Positions 22,355 through 33,164 of a stretch of 64,000 nucleotides of DNA are shown here, in pieces. The translations under genes and the position numbers were made by a program. How positions within the stretch are numbered: the stretch's first letter is position 1; every line of letters starts with the position of its first letter. The stretch spans positions 22,549,543 to 22,613,542 of the forward strand of contig OV277862.1 of the NCBI GenBank assembly GCA_922989275.2, given 5' to 3'. Source of the stretch: Gari tellinella (lineage: Eukaryota > Mollusca > Bivalvia > Cardiida > Psammobiidae). The notes under the pieces are model-generated. The model was given only the letters and a program-made list of their open reading frames with translations. It was not told the origin of the DNA and made no database searches.

Positions 22355-23682
22355 CCTACAGGAGACCGTTTATTGCAACGTGATAGTAGGTCCTGATCAG
22401 ACAGTGGATACCTACAGGAGACCGTTTATTGCAACGTGATAGTATAGGTCCTGATCAGACAGTGGATACCTACAGGAGACCGTTTATTGCAACGTGATAG
22501 TAGGTCCTGATCAGACAGTGGATACCTACAGGAGACCGTTTATTGCAACGTGATAGTAGGTCCTGATCAGACAGTGGATACCTACAGGGGACCGTTTATT
22601 GCAACGTGATAGTATAGGTCCTGATCAGACAGTGGATACCTACAGGAGACCGTTTATTGCAACGTGATAGTAGGTCCTGATCAGACAGTGGATACCTACA
22701 GGAGACCGTTTATTGCAACGTGATAGTAGGTCCTGATCAGACTGGATACCTACAGGGGACCGTTTATTGCAACGTGATAGTATAGGTCCTGATCAGACAG
22801 TGGATACCTACAGGAGACCGTTTATTGCAACGTGATAGTATAGGTCCTGATCAGACAGTGGATACCTACAGGAGACCGTTTATTGCAACGTGATAGTATA
22901 GGTCCTGATCAGACAGTGGATACCTACAGGGGACCGTTTATTGCAACGTGATAGTATAGGTCCTGATCAGACAGTGAATACCTACAGGAGACCGTTTATT
23001 GCAACGTGATAGTATTGGTCCTGATCAGACAGTGGATACCTACAGGAGACCGTTTATTGCAACGTGATAGTATAGGTCCTGATCAGACAGTGGATACCTA
23101 CAGGAGACCGTTTATTGCAACGTGATAGTATAGGTCCTGATCAGACAGTGGATACCTACAGGAGACCGTTTATTGCAACGTGATAGTATAGGTCCTGATC
23201 AGACAGTGGATACCTACAGGAGACCGTTTATTGCAACGTGATAGTAGGTCCTGATCAGACAGTGGATACCTACAGGAGACCGTTTATTGCAATGTGATAG
23301 TATAGGTCCTGATCAGACAGTGGATACCTACAGGAGACCGTTTATTGCAACGTGATAGTATAGGTCCTGATCAGACAGTGGATACCTACAGGAGACCGTT
23401 TATTGCAACTTGATAGTATAGGTCCTGATCAGACAGTGGATACCTACAGGAGACCGTTTATTGCAACGTGATAGTATAGGTCCTGATCAGACAGTGGATA
23501 CCTACAGGAGACCGTTTATTGCAACGTGATAGTAGGTCCTGATCAGACAGTGGATACCTACAGGAGACCGTTTATTGCAATGTGATAGTATAGGTCCTGA
23601 TCAGACAGTGGATACCTACAGGAGACCGTTTATTGCAACGTGATAGTATAGGTCCTGATCAGACAGTGGATACCTACAGGGG
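22355..23682 (+). repeat. Minisatellite, 56/58-bp unit, about 23 copies
   Basis: 23 nearly identical units plus a partial last one. Each runs CCTACAGGAGACCGTTTATT .. GGTCCTGATCAGACAGTGG. Units are 56 or 58 bp depending on AGTAGG versus AGTATAGG; one lacks CAGTG-type bases near 22740. Very low divergence implies recent amplification or homogenisation. It is intronic in BLOC1S4 and non-coding. Confidence 0.97.
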
Positions 23683-23871
23683 CCCTCTGATCACTACCTA
23701 CACCATGTTTCATTTTGCAACAGATTGTAGAAAACAACTCTAAATGGTAAAAATGCTCTAGACTTGATTGGAAACAGGAATTGTCCAATTGCAGAGTCAG
23801 GGGGTACCATAAATGTGTTAAACATTTGTACACTCAAAGTCTCACAGATAGTGTTTAACCATATCCCTCCC

Positions 23872-24652
23872 CAATAGCTTGTGTTTAGTATTGAAGACAA
23901 GTGGTTGCTTAATGCAGACAGGAAGTAAATCAGAATGCATTTTCAGGCACATTCTGCTTTACTTTAAACCTGCTTTAAGCTACAGTCTGCTAGGATATAG
24001 AACATATTTCTCACGGTACATTGTATAATAGTCATTCCTGCTGGTATAGCTGACCTACCGTATGTCTTTACTAAAGATGACATGTTATGATGTTGTGTAG
24101 GGGATATTTTATCTTATCCCACTATATTATTGTTTGTTTTAACCAATCACCCCATAGCCTGATTCTATTTTTGAAAAAAGGTGACCACTTAAAGCAGGTT
24201 GAAAGTAAAGCAGAATATGCCTAAGGCACATTCTGCTTTATTTTCAGCCTGCTTTAAGCTACCATCTGTTAGAATATAGAAAATATTTCTTATAATATAT
24301 ACATATTCATGACTGCATAAATTGGGAGTACTTTCTTGGGTAAAGGAATATATTAAAGGCGTATTTATAGGGTAATGGGTTAACAATTTTCCACATGCCG
24401 ATATGAAGAGGGTCACTACTGTACTATTGTATTGGAAATACACTGCTTCTTTAGCCCATTACTCTATAGCCTGTTTCTAGTGTATTGAAGATTTGTGACC
24501 ACTTAAAGCAGGTTGAAAGTTAAGCAGAATGTGCCTTAAGGCCCATTTTGCTTTACTTTCAACCTACTTGAATATTTATGACTGTATAAATGAAAACCAT
24601 TTTCCTTAATGGAGGAATAAATTAAAGTTGTATTTATGGGGTTATAGGTTAA
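23872..24652. mobile_element. Three M1 MITEs in a row before BLOC1S4 exon 24680
   Basis: Copies at about 23872-24030 (ends lost), 24139-24383 (TTAACCAATCACCCC to GGTAATGGGTTAA) and 24451-24652 (TTAGCCCATTACTC to GGTTATAGGTTAA). Each has the AAGCAGGTTGAAAGTAAAGC palindrome. The last ends 27 bp before the exon, so the branch point of that intron may lie inside it. Confidence 0.8.
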
Positions 24653-24679
24653 GGATTGTTGTGTTTTTGTAATTCCCAG

Positions 24680-24796
24680 GCATTTGTTGGGATTGTACGA
24701 CAGAACATGGGTGTTATGGAGGAACTGGTAAACAAGGCAGAGCAAGACATGGGCTCCTTCAGCGTCAAGAACTTTTTCTCATCACTCCTTGGACAA
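24680..24796 (+). CDS. BLOC1S4: BLOC1S4 (cappuccino), internal exon
   Basis: 39 codons, phase 0 at both ends. Acceptor GTAATTCCCAG, donor CAA|GTAAAT. The peptide AFVGIVRQNMGVMEELVNKA then EQDMGSFSVKNFFSSLL aligns with the human AFVRMVGGRVARMEEQVTKAEAELG.. segment, the end of the BLOC-1 helical rod. It is preceded by the GC-AG intron (11,338 bp). Confidence 0.92.
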
Positions 24797-24840
24797 GTAA
24801 ATACTTAATCTCTTACTTCTTATGTCGAATTAACTAAGTA

Positions 24841-25225
24841 CAGTGAAATCCCTCTTAACCGGGCATGTGTGGGGACAACATAAATTTTAGGTTTTCAGGT
24901 TTTTTTTAATCCATAGCTTATTTCTAGTATGGAAGATAGCTGATCACTTAAAGCAGGCTGAAAGTAAAGCAGAATATGCCTCAAGATGCATTCCGCTCTA
25001 CTTTCAACCTGCTTGCATCTATCAGCTGCTAGAATATAAAAATATTTCTGATAATAAATATTCATGAACGTATTTTCTTTAGTGGGAGAATAAATCAAAG
25101 GCATAAAAAGGCATATTTATGGTGTAATGGGTTAAAATAGAAAGGGTTGGAAACGGGACCAATGTTTTTTGTCCGGTTTAGAGAGATCCTGTATTTAAAG
25201 GTTCTGGTTTGGAGGGGTTTCACTG
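24841..25225. mobile_element. M9 pogo-like MITE holding an M1
   Basis: Ends CAGTGAAATCCCTCTTAACC and, inverted on the right, CAGTGAAACCCCTCC, with TA on both sides (24839-24840 and 25226-25227). An M1 MITE (about 24906-25135) sits inside, which makes M9 the older insertion. Confidence 0.75.
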
Positions 25226-25349
25226 TATAGGTATATGTACCTAAAGGGACTTGTTTGGAGGTGCATAATAAATTCTAACTGATAAACCTTTTCCCTCATA
25301 TCTTAATGGCAGTGTTGCAAAGCAGGTCATGTGTAAAGTAGACATTTCC

Positions 25350-25577
25350 TTAACCCATTACCCCATAACTATGCCTCTTATTTATTCCTCCACTGAACAA
25401 AACAGTTCCAATTTATATAGTCATGAAATTATGTTCTATATTGTAGCAGATGGTAGCGTAAAGCAGGCTGAAAGTAAAGCAGAATTTGTCTTAAGATGCA
25501 TTCTGCTTTACTTTCAACCTGCTTAAAGCAGTCATATGTCTTCAAAATTAGGAACAGTCTATGGGATAATGGGTTAA
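25350..25577. mobile_element. M1 MITE copy
   Basis: TTAACCCATTACCCCATAAC at the left, GGATAATGGGTTAA at the right, with the GCAGGCTGAAAGTAAAGCAG palindrome inside. It has well preserved ends. Confidence 0.85.
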
Positions 25578-26995
25578 AGGCAAACTTTGTAAATATTTAA
25601 GTTACATCATAATCAATTTTTAGCTCACCTGAGCCAAAGGCTCAAGGTGAGCTATTGGGATGGCCCTGTGTCCGTCGTTAGTCGTGCGTCGTCCTAAACA
25701 ATTGCTTCAAATGACATCTCCTATACCGCTTGACAGAATTCAACCAAACTTTACAGAAATGTTCCTTGGGTCAAGCTCGTTCAAATGTGTTCAAAGAATT
25801 AAAAACAATGCAGAACTCTGGTTGCCATGGCAACCAAAGTGAAAAAGTAAGGAAATCTAAAAAAAAATCTTCTTGTCAAACACTGCAAGGGCCAGAGCTT
25901 AGATATTTGGCACATAGCATCATCTACAGGTCCTCTATCAAGTTTGTTCAAATTATGTCCCTGGGGGTCAAAATTGGCCCTGCCCTGGGGGTCACAGATT
26001 TACATAGACGTTACGCACGGTGTTGGTACCAATTTCAAAATTGCGACGACATCGCGGGTTCATTACATCGAAACAAGAAATATATTTGACGTATCGTCAT
26101 GGTTTATACCTCAAAACAACCGCATTGCAAATCTCTATCTAAATACGATATTTAAATTATAATCAGAGTCTATGCCTTTTAGCAGTTTGCAATTGAAAAA
26201 TGAAATGAACGGTAAAATTGCGTGTAGACGCGTAACAAAACTTGACGGCTAATAACATAAAACTCAATACACCGAATCCTATTGTACATGAAATCGTCCA
26301 ATATTTTGTCAAAAGTTACCGCCTATATGTACGTATAAGGACACAATGTTGTTTTAACGGTATCACATGCAGAAATCAAAACATAGTGAGAGATAAATGC
26401 ATGCAACCCTGTAGACACTCAGATATTGTGCAGAAAAAATAGAGGGGTGGGTTTTAGCTTTATGTTTAGTTATAAAGAATTATTAATCATTTTCATAAAA
26501 AAGCATTTTTGAATATAGTCTCAAACCATTATTTATGGAAATATAATTGTTTTTAAAATTCTATTGTATATGCCCGAGATATTTATATTTTTGTAGCGTC
26601 TACAGAAATGTCCCTAAATCTAAAATGTAACGTAATTTACGTCAAATTTAAAGGTTATTAATGTTTATAGGGTACAACACAACCGACAAGATGGGAAATC
26701 TTAATTATTATCATTGTTTTCTAAATAGCATTTTATTTTTGTTCACAGAACTAATGCCAGTATGATGGTTAATAACCATACATTATACATAATTTTGTTT
26801 GTATACCGTCTACAAATATGTCCCCAAAACGTAAAAGTGTCGGGTTCGACGTCAAATGTTGAAGGTACGACTGATACATCAGAAAAATAAGACAGCATGC
26901 GACGGATAATTTATGATTTTATGGCTATAGAAGGTGAAATAAGATCTTGGAAAATTATCATAGTTCATTTAGATATTTTAGTTAACTGTATTTTT

Positions 26996-27467
26996 ATGCC
27001 CCCAGCATCGACAGATGCGGGGCATATAGTAATCGTCCTGTCCGTCCGTCCGTGTGTGTGTGCGTCCGTAACAAGGTTAAGTAGATTTTACCGTTTCGTC
27101 TAGCATCAACACCTCTTACCCAAATGCTTGGATACTTATACAGTTGTTGCCTTGGACCATTCCCTATCCACCAATATCACCAAACTTTGATTTTGACCTT
27201 GACCTTGACCTAATTTGGACTTAGAAAAGTTTAAATAGGCTATTTCTTGGTTAACTAGATTTTACTGTTTCGTCTAGCATCAACACAACTGACTACAATG
27301 CTTTGATACTTATACAGTTGTTGCCTTGGACCATTACCAACTCACCAATAATACCCAACCTCAGTTTGACCCTGACCTTGACCTAATTTGGACTTAGAAA
27401 AGATTCAGAATATATTGTCAAGGATGCCACTGGGGGCATAAGCGTTTATTGAACGCGCAGTCTTGTT
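26996..27467 (+). mobile_element. HINE-C copy 2
   Basis: T5, ATGCCCCCAGCATCGACAG, GTCCGTCCGTCCGTG plus a short GT run, two core units, GGGGGCATA, hairpin GCGTTTATTGAACGC and GCAGTCTTGTT. It has the same structure as the copy at 10418. Confidence 0.9.
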
Positions 27468-27610
27468 TAACATACACTTACATGAAAAAGTTAAAAAGCC
27501 GATAGTTCGTCGTTCGTTCGTTAACGTCGTATATTTGACTGATCATTTTTATCAACCACTTACTCACTCCCACTACTTTCTCACCCTACTGTCTGTATGT
27601 CTTACCTCCT

Positions 27611-28085
27611 TTCTTGAAAAGCAGTTATAGATAGATCGACTGATAAGGTCAAGTGGTGTGTTTGTTTGTTTTTTTCTTTCTTGAAAAAGAGCTACAGATA
27701 GATCGACTGATCAGGTACATTTTATTCTTTATTTATTTCTCAGTTTGATTATTTGCAGTTTCTTTCTTGAAAAGCAGTTATAGATCGTTCGACTGGTGAG
27801 GTGAACTAGTTTCTTGCTTTAATTTCCTTTTTTCTTTTTTCTTTCTCTCTCTCTCTTTCTTTCTTTTTTCTTTCTTTTTCTTTAAAAAGTAGTTATAGAT
27901 AGACCGACTGATGAGATGAATTTGTTTATTTACCTATCTGTTTTTGTCTTTCTTTGTTTATTTCTTTCGTAAAAAATTCGTAAAAAACAGATGAGGAAAG
28001 ATCGATTGATAATGTGATTTTCTTCCTTTTTCCCTCTCTCTCTCTTGAAAAGCAGTTATAGCTTGATCGATTGATAACGTGAATG
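27611..28085 (+). repeat. Six imperfect direct repeats
   Basis: Units contain TTGAAAAGCAGTTATAG then ATCGACTGATAAGGTGA in variant forms. They are separated by pyrimidine-rich (TTTCT)n spacers of changing length, near 27611, 27680, 27763, 27876, 27975 and 28040. Part of the 2.8-kb element. Confidence 0.65.
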
Positions 28086-29956
28086 TGTTTGAAATTCAGA
28101 TTTATTATAACGAACTATCCGTAAAAGAACAATGCAAACAAAAACTGTTAGAAACAGAATACAGCTGAGTAGAGTAAAAGAAAGGAATTTATTTATGCTT
28201 TTCGGTGGATTACCACGATATAGCAGTGGATGATCACTTGGTAATCCACTGCAGTGGATTATCACCAATCGCTTTTATTATGAATTTTCCCCGTAGGGCT
28301 CCCCAAGAATCGTAGTCAATCGTGTCTTATCGTTAAATTCCGGCAGTCCGATTTGTCGCGAACTACTCACCGGAAGAGCACGAATCCAAACTCGGGAGCA
28401 ACGAATTCATTCGGATGACGTCATTATACCGCCAACTGTCACGCGCATGTGTTCGACATAAAACGTGGGGCTCAACACGGGATAAATAATGTACGTTCGC
28501 TTTCAATTTTTAAACAATTTCGTTTAAAAAGTGGCTTAAAAGCATAAATAAATAGAATAACTGTGTTTTTTCAGTGTAAGATCGAATTTAATCCATTTCG
28601 TGAACATAAGACTGTTATATTTTCACTCGTGGCTTCGCCACTCGTGAAAATATAACGTCTGATGTTCACTCAATATATAATATTTACTACATTATAAACA
28701 TTCTCATATTTATTTAGTTTAGTTTATCTTCCCGTGAAATAAGCAAGTTTTGCGACGAAAAACATAGTAAGCGACGTTTCCGTCGATTTTGACGTTTTTG
28801 ACGTTACGTCAATTGGTACCGACACCGTGCGTAACGTCATAGAGTTATATAATGAAATTTTCATACGTCTTCTTCTCTGAAACTAATGTGGCCAGAGCTT
28901 TGATATTTGGGTATGGTGACACTTCTAGATGTCCTATACCGAAATTGTTCAAATAGTTCTGGTCGGTTGCATAACTAGGTCACAGGAGCTAAAATTAGAT
29001 TTTTTTCATTGAAAACTTAAAAAATCTTCTTGTCTGAAACTACAAGGGCTAGAGCTAAGATGTTTGGCACATAGCATCGCCTACAGGTTCTCTCTCTTGT
29101 TTGTAAAAATTATGCCCCTGGGGTCGAAATTGGCCCCGCCCGCGGGGTCACAGTTTTACATAGAGTTATATAGTGAACTTTTCAAACATCTTCTTCTCTG
29201 AAACTAATATGGCCAGAGCTGTGGTATTTGGCATGGTGACACTTCTAGATGTCCTATACCAAAATTGTTCAAATGGTTCTGGTCGGTTGCATAACTAGGT
29301 CACAGGAGCTAATAATAGATTTTTTTGAATGAAACTTAAAAAATCTTCTAGTCTGAAACTACAAGGGCCAGAGCTTAGATGTTTGGCACATAGCATCGCC
29401 TACAGGTCCTCTATCTAGTTTGTTCAAATTATGCCCCTGGAGTCGAAATTGGCCCCGCCCCGGGGGTCACAGTTTTATAAAGAATTATATAGAGAAAATT
29501 TCAAACGTCTTCTTCTCTGACACTAATATGGCCAGAGCTTTTATATTCGGTATGGTGACACTTTTAAATATACTTTACATAATTTGTTCAAATTGTTCCG
29601 GTTTGTTGCATAAGTAGGTCAGTTCTGGACAAAAATTATTATCTCCATTTTTTCAGCTATTCGGCGAAATATGCCCCATGGGGCTCTTGTTTAATGATAT
29701 ACACAAGTAAAGTTTACCGCCTTCTCAGCCATTGTCTTAGTTTCCTATAGGAGCTTTTTGCTCTACTTTCATCTTCCTTTATTAAAGCATTAACCTGCCT
29801 GGATATATGTGATTTGCACTTTTGACTGTACAGGAAAATTTTCAAATTGTAAAATAAGATTGCTGACCAATAATCTTCAGAACATTACTTTTCATTTGTC
29901 ATTAAAACTCTAGTGCATTAGTGGCTTACCAATGTAAGTTTTTGTTTTCGTCCCAG

Positions 29957-30130
29957 AAAAAGCCAGCACCTAGAGATGCCAGACCAACCTATGATGCTCC
30001 AAATATATTCGTCACTGAAGAATATCTGACACCAGACGTGCCTGTAGAAAAAGTTTCAGTTACTGAAAAGCAAGAAGAAGAAAGTGTGACTGAACAGTGT
30101 GAAAAACCTGAGACAAAAGATGCTAACTAG
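29957..30130 (+). CDS. BLOC1S4: BLOC1S4 (cappuccino), last exon
   Basis: 57 codons plus TAG. Acceptor TTTTCGTCCCAG. The peptide starts KKPAPRDARPTYDAPNIFVT then EEYLTPD, matching human SRPQQAGYEAPVLFRTEDYFP at the C-terminus of BLOC1S4. It then continues in a Glu/Val-rich acidic tail that the human protein lacks. The four exons seen code for 154 residues; the human protein is longer at its N-terminus. An M5 MITE starts directly after the stop codon, so the 3' UTR is probably made of transposon sequence. Confidence 0.93.
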   Translation, partial: KKPAPRDARPTYDAPNIFVTEEYLTPDVPVEKVSVTEKQEEESVTEQCEKPETKDAN

Positions 30131-30236
30131 TACATCGCCCCTCTCTCTACAACAACACCCACTGGGAAACAAACATTGTGTGCATTGTTCCGAGAGTCAT
30201 TATAGGAAGGGAACTGGGCTAACATTTGCTAACAGA

Positions 30237-31833
30237 TTCAGGGTTACAGATAGGGTTTGATGCAACTCCTTGATATTTTACAAAATTTGGCTTTTGCAAT
30301 TTTTATTGGGTATTGGGATTTTTTCGTAATTGAGTATTATTCATATTCTGATAAGGTTTCCAAAATGTTTTTGCTTTTTGCTACGATTCTTTGCTTTTTA
30401 GCTCACCTGAGCTAGCTCAGGGTGAGCTTTTGCAATCCTTGAATGTCCGTCGTGCGTCGTTCGTCGTCAACAATTTTAGTGTTTACACTCTAGAGGCCAC
30501 AATATTTATCCAATCTTTCTCAAACTTGCTCAGATGGTATATTGCCATAAGAGTTCGGATGAGTTCTATTATGGTTGAAATCAGACAAATAGGTCTTTGA
30601 ACCTTTGAACTGCTGAAAATGCCATATTTAACAGTGTTTACACTCTAGAGGCCACAGTATTTATCCAATCTTTTTAAAACCTGCCCAGATTGTATATGAC
30701 CATAAGAGTTCGGAAGAGTTTGATTTTGGTTGAAATCTGACAAATAGATCAAGAGTTATCTACCTTTGAATTGCTGAAAATGCCATATTTAACTGTGTTT
30801 ACACTCTAGAGGCCACAGTATTTATCCAATCTTTCTAAAACTTGCCCAGATTGTATATGACCATAAGAGTACAAATGAGTTTGATTTTGGTTGAAATCGG
30901 ACAAATAAATCAAGAGAAATCTACCTTTGAATTGCTGAAAATGCCATTTTTAAAGGTGTTTACACTCTGGAGATCACAATTTTTATCAAATCTTTCTTAA
31001 ACTTGCTCAGATTGAATATTACTATAAGAATTCAGATGAGTTTGATTATCATTGAAATCAGACTCATAGGTCGAGAGTTATCTACCTTTGAATTGCTGAA
31101 AATGCCATATTTAACGATGTTTACACTCTAGAGGCCACAAATTTTATCCAATCTTTCTCAAACTTACTCAGATTGTATATTACCATAAGACTTCGAATGG
31201 GTTCAATTATGGTTGTAATCGGATCAATAGGTCAAGAGTTATCTACCTTTTGAATTGCTGAAAATGATATATTTAACAGTGTTTATGCTCTAGAGGCCAC
31301 AATATTTATCCAAGCTCTCTCAAACTTGCCCATATTGTATATGACCATATGAGTTCGAAAAAGGGTGATTATGGTTGGAATCGGACAAATAGATTAAGAG
31401 ATATCTACCTTTGAATTGCTGAAAATGCCATATTTTACAGCGTTTACACTCTTGCAACTACAGTTTTCAATTGATTTTGATTATACTTGTACACAAAGGA
31501 TGTAGCTATACGTTCTGGAAGGAGTGCAATTATTGTTGAAATGTAATCGTTGTGGCAATAGTTACCTGCCCTTGATATACTTTGAAATGCTAGAAAAAGG
31601 CTTAATTTCGGTATTGTTTAGGCTCTAGTTATCTGCCTTTGATGTACTCTACTATACTACAGTAGGTCGACAAAACTTGAATGGATTTAGAATAAAAAGG
31701 GTGAAATTCAAAGGTAAAGCTATCAGGCTTCATTACAAATGGTGAGCGATATCAGGGCCTTCAGGCCCTCTTGTTGTTACTCCTTGTTGTGAAAAACAAT
31801 TGCTTTTTCCACAGTTGTAATTTGGTTAATATC
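30237..31833. mobile_element. M8 MITE split by a HINE-A
   Basis: The left part 30237-30399 is the reverse complement of the 7484-7750 copy up to 'tttgcttttt'. The right part resumes at 31776 with GTTACTCCTTGTTGTGAAAA. The two halves adjoin exactly in the intact copy, which gives the empty site of the HINE-A. Confidence 0.8.
30400..31775 (+). mobile_element. HINE-A copy, complete
   Basis: T5 flank, hairpin AGCTCACCTGAGC..GGTGAGCT, then units of about 150 bp (TTTACACTCTAGAGGCCACA). A terminal unit has CTACAGTAGGTCGACAAAAC, then GGTGAGCGATATCAGGGCC, hairpin, CTCTTGTT. It closely matches 3252-5656 and 56002-57375. Confidence 0.92.
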
Positions 31834-32597
31834 CCAATGCGCACCTTACCTGAAACCATGCAGCTTGAATCCAGATCAGACACCGCATAGTGCAGTGTCT
31901 GATCTCGATTCAAGCTGTTTGCCACTCATCATTAAAAAAATTCTGTCAAAATGTCCATTATGTAACTTTGAGAAATACAGCAGGCGACAATTTTAAGCAG
32001 AAGACATTGCAGCTGTGAATAGGTTGGACATAATTGTTCTGTTTAGGGAGCTGCAACAAGGGTTGTAAGGAGGAGGTCATTGTTGGGAGGGCCGTTGTAG
32101 GGCGGGATGATCACAAAAGAAAGGTTTTGCTTAACCCTTTACCTCATAAACACGCCTTTAATTTATTCCTCCACTGAGGAAAATAGTTCCAATTTTTATA
32201 CGCCCGTCTTCAGACGGGACGTATTATGTCGTGGCGCTGTCCGTCTGTCTGTCCGTTAACTTTTTCATGTCCGCTCTCTAACTCAAACCAATTTAGTCCA
32301 ATCCTTTTGAAACTTGGTCAGAACGTGTATGACCATAATATCTCGGTCAAGTTCGATAACCAGCAAGATTGTCCCTGACATTCAAGAGTTATGCCCCTTT
32401 TATCGTCAAAAACTGGCATTTTTTAGTTTGTCCGCTCTCTAACTTAAACAAATTTATTCCAATCCTTTTGAAACTTGGTCAGCATATGATTTACAATAAT
32501 GTCTCAGTTATGTACCATAACCAGCAAGATTGCCCCACACATTTTTTTCGTCAATAACGGGCATTTTTTAGTTTGTCCGCTCTCTAACTCAAACAAA

Positions 32598-33164
32598 GGA
32601 CAATTGCAGGTTCACGAAGCCTCCGTTTTGGCCCTGTAAAATCTTCTTTTTTTTCCAATTTATGTTTTAGCTATATTTTCTCTTTATTTGTCAATTTCAG
32701 ATGTTAGTTCTTCATATTATACATAAAACTCAACCCAAATTCAAGTTTTGACAACTTTATAGTTTCTTGTAAATGGACCATGAGGCCAAAAAAGGCCAAA
32801 ATGGCAGATTTTTGGTACATAAACAATGAAGGCACTTATGCGACACAAAGATATTTTAAGTACATAATAAATATTTAAGTTGAAGTAACATATCCAAATT
32901 TTGAAGTGTCGCATGCGTGCCTTCATATTTTATTTTTAGGATTTATACCGAGAATTGTACCAAAAAACTGCTCTTTTTTTTTGGCCTCTCGGTTCATTAA
33001 CAAGAAACTATAAAATTGTCAAAACTTGACTTTGGGTCGTTTGTGTGTATATTATGGAGTATTAGTATCCGATATTGACAAATAAACAGAAAATAAAGAT
33101 AAAAAATCTTTTTTGGAAAAAATATTTTTACAGGGCCAAATCGGAGGCTTTGTGAACCTTGTCC
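32598..33164. mobile_element. M6 long-arm foldback element
   Basis: 567 bp, nearly all of it two inverted arms of about 260 bp, with ends GGACAATTGCAGGTTCACG and, inverted on the right, GGACAAGGTTCACAAAGCC. Inner marks are 'tagtttcttgt'/'acaagaaacta'. The HINE-B motif CAAA/TTTATTCC continues on its two sides with no visible target duplication. Confidence 0.85.

Larger units (their letters stand above)
26008..28837. mobile_element. 2.8-kb DNA element, ACGTTACGCACGG ends
   Basis: Perfect 13-bp terminal inverted repeats ACGTTACGCACGG, extending imperfectly through GGTACCAATT. CATAG duplications at 26003-26007 and 28838-28842. The interrupted HINE-A core reads through when it is removed. It has no recognisable transposase. 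A HINE-C (26996-27467), a six-unit repeat (27611-28085) and a palindrome of GTGGATTACC motifs (28203-28265) lie within. The superfamily is not clear from a 5-bp duplication and these ends. Confidence 0.8.
25622..29691 (+). mobile_element. HINE-A copy with a 2.8-kb insertion
   Basis: T5 flank, hairpin AGCTCACCTGAGCCAAAGG, 'ccctgtgtccgtcgt', then core units (ATTTGGCACATAGCATCATC, 'ggggtcaaaattggcccc'). It ends near 29689 in CGAAATATGCCCCATGGGGC TCTTG. The element at 26008-28837 interrupts the GTTTTACATAGAGTTATATA motif of its core. Confidence 0.85.
30131..32110. mobile_element. M5 MITE interrupted by M8 and HINE-A
   Basis: It starts TACATCGCCCCTCTCTC and 'tacaacaacaccc' next to the BLOC1S4 stop codon and ends GGGCCGTTGTAGGGCGGGA near 32107. 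M8 interrupts it. Its second half carries the palindrome CAGCTTGAATCCAGATC .. GATTCAAGCTG at 31859-31920. Confidence 0.7.

Noticed and set aside
22355..23682. CRISPR-like repeat array
   Set aside because: The whole unit is repeated with no unique spacers, in a eukaryotic intron. It is a minisatellite.
24189..25526. Several 65-85-codon open frames with similar peptides (PLIYSSTEEN.., KQAESKAEC..)
   Set aside because: They are all translations of the M1 MITE and recur because the MITE recurs.
26242..26442. 66-codon frame inside the 2.8-kb element as a transposase remnant
   Set aside because: No DDE or DNA-binding motif is visible and nothing continues it.
30391..30600. Open frame shared with 3838-4050 and 56032-56250 (RASFVVNNFSVY..)
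   Set aside because: Translation of the HINE-A 5' region and core units; stops vary among copies.
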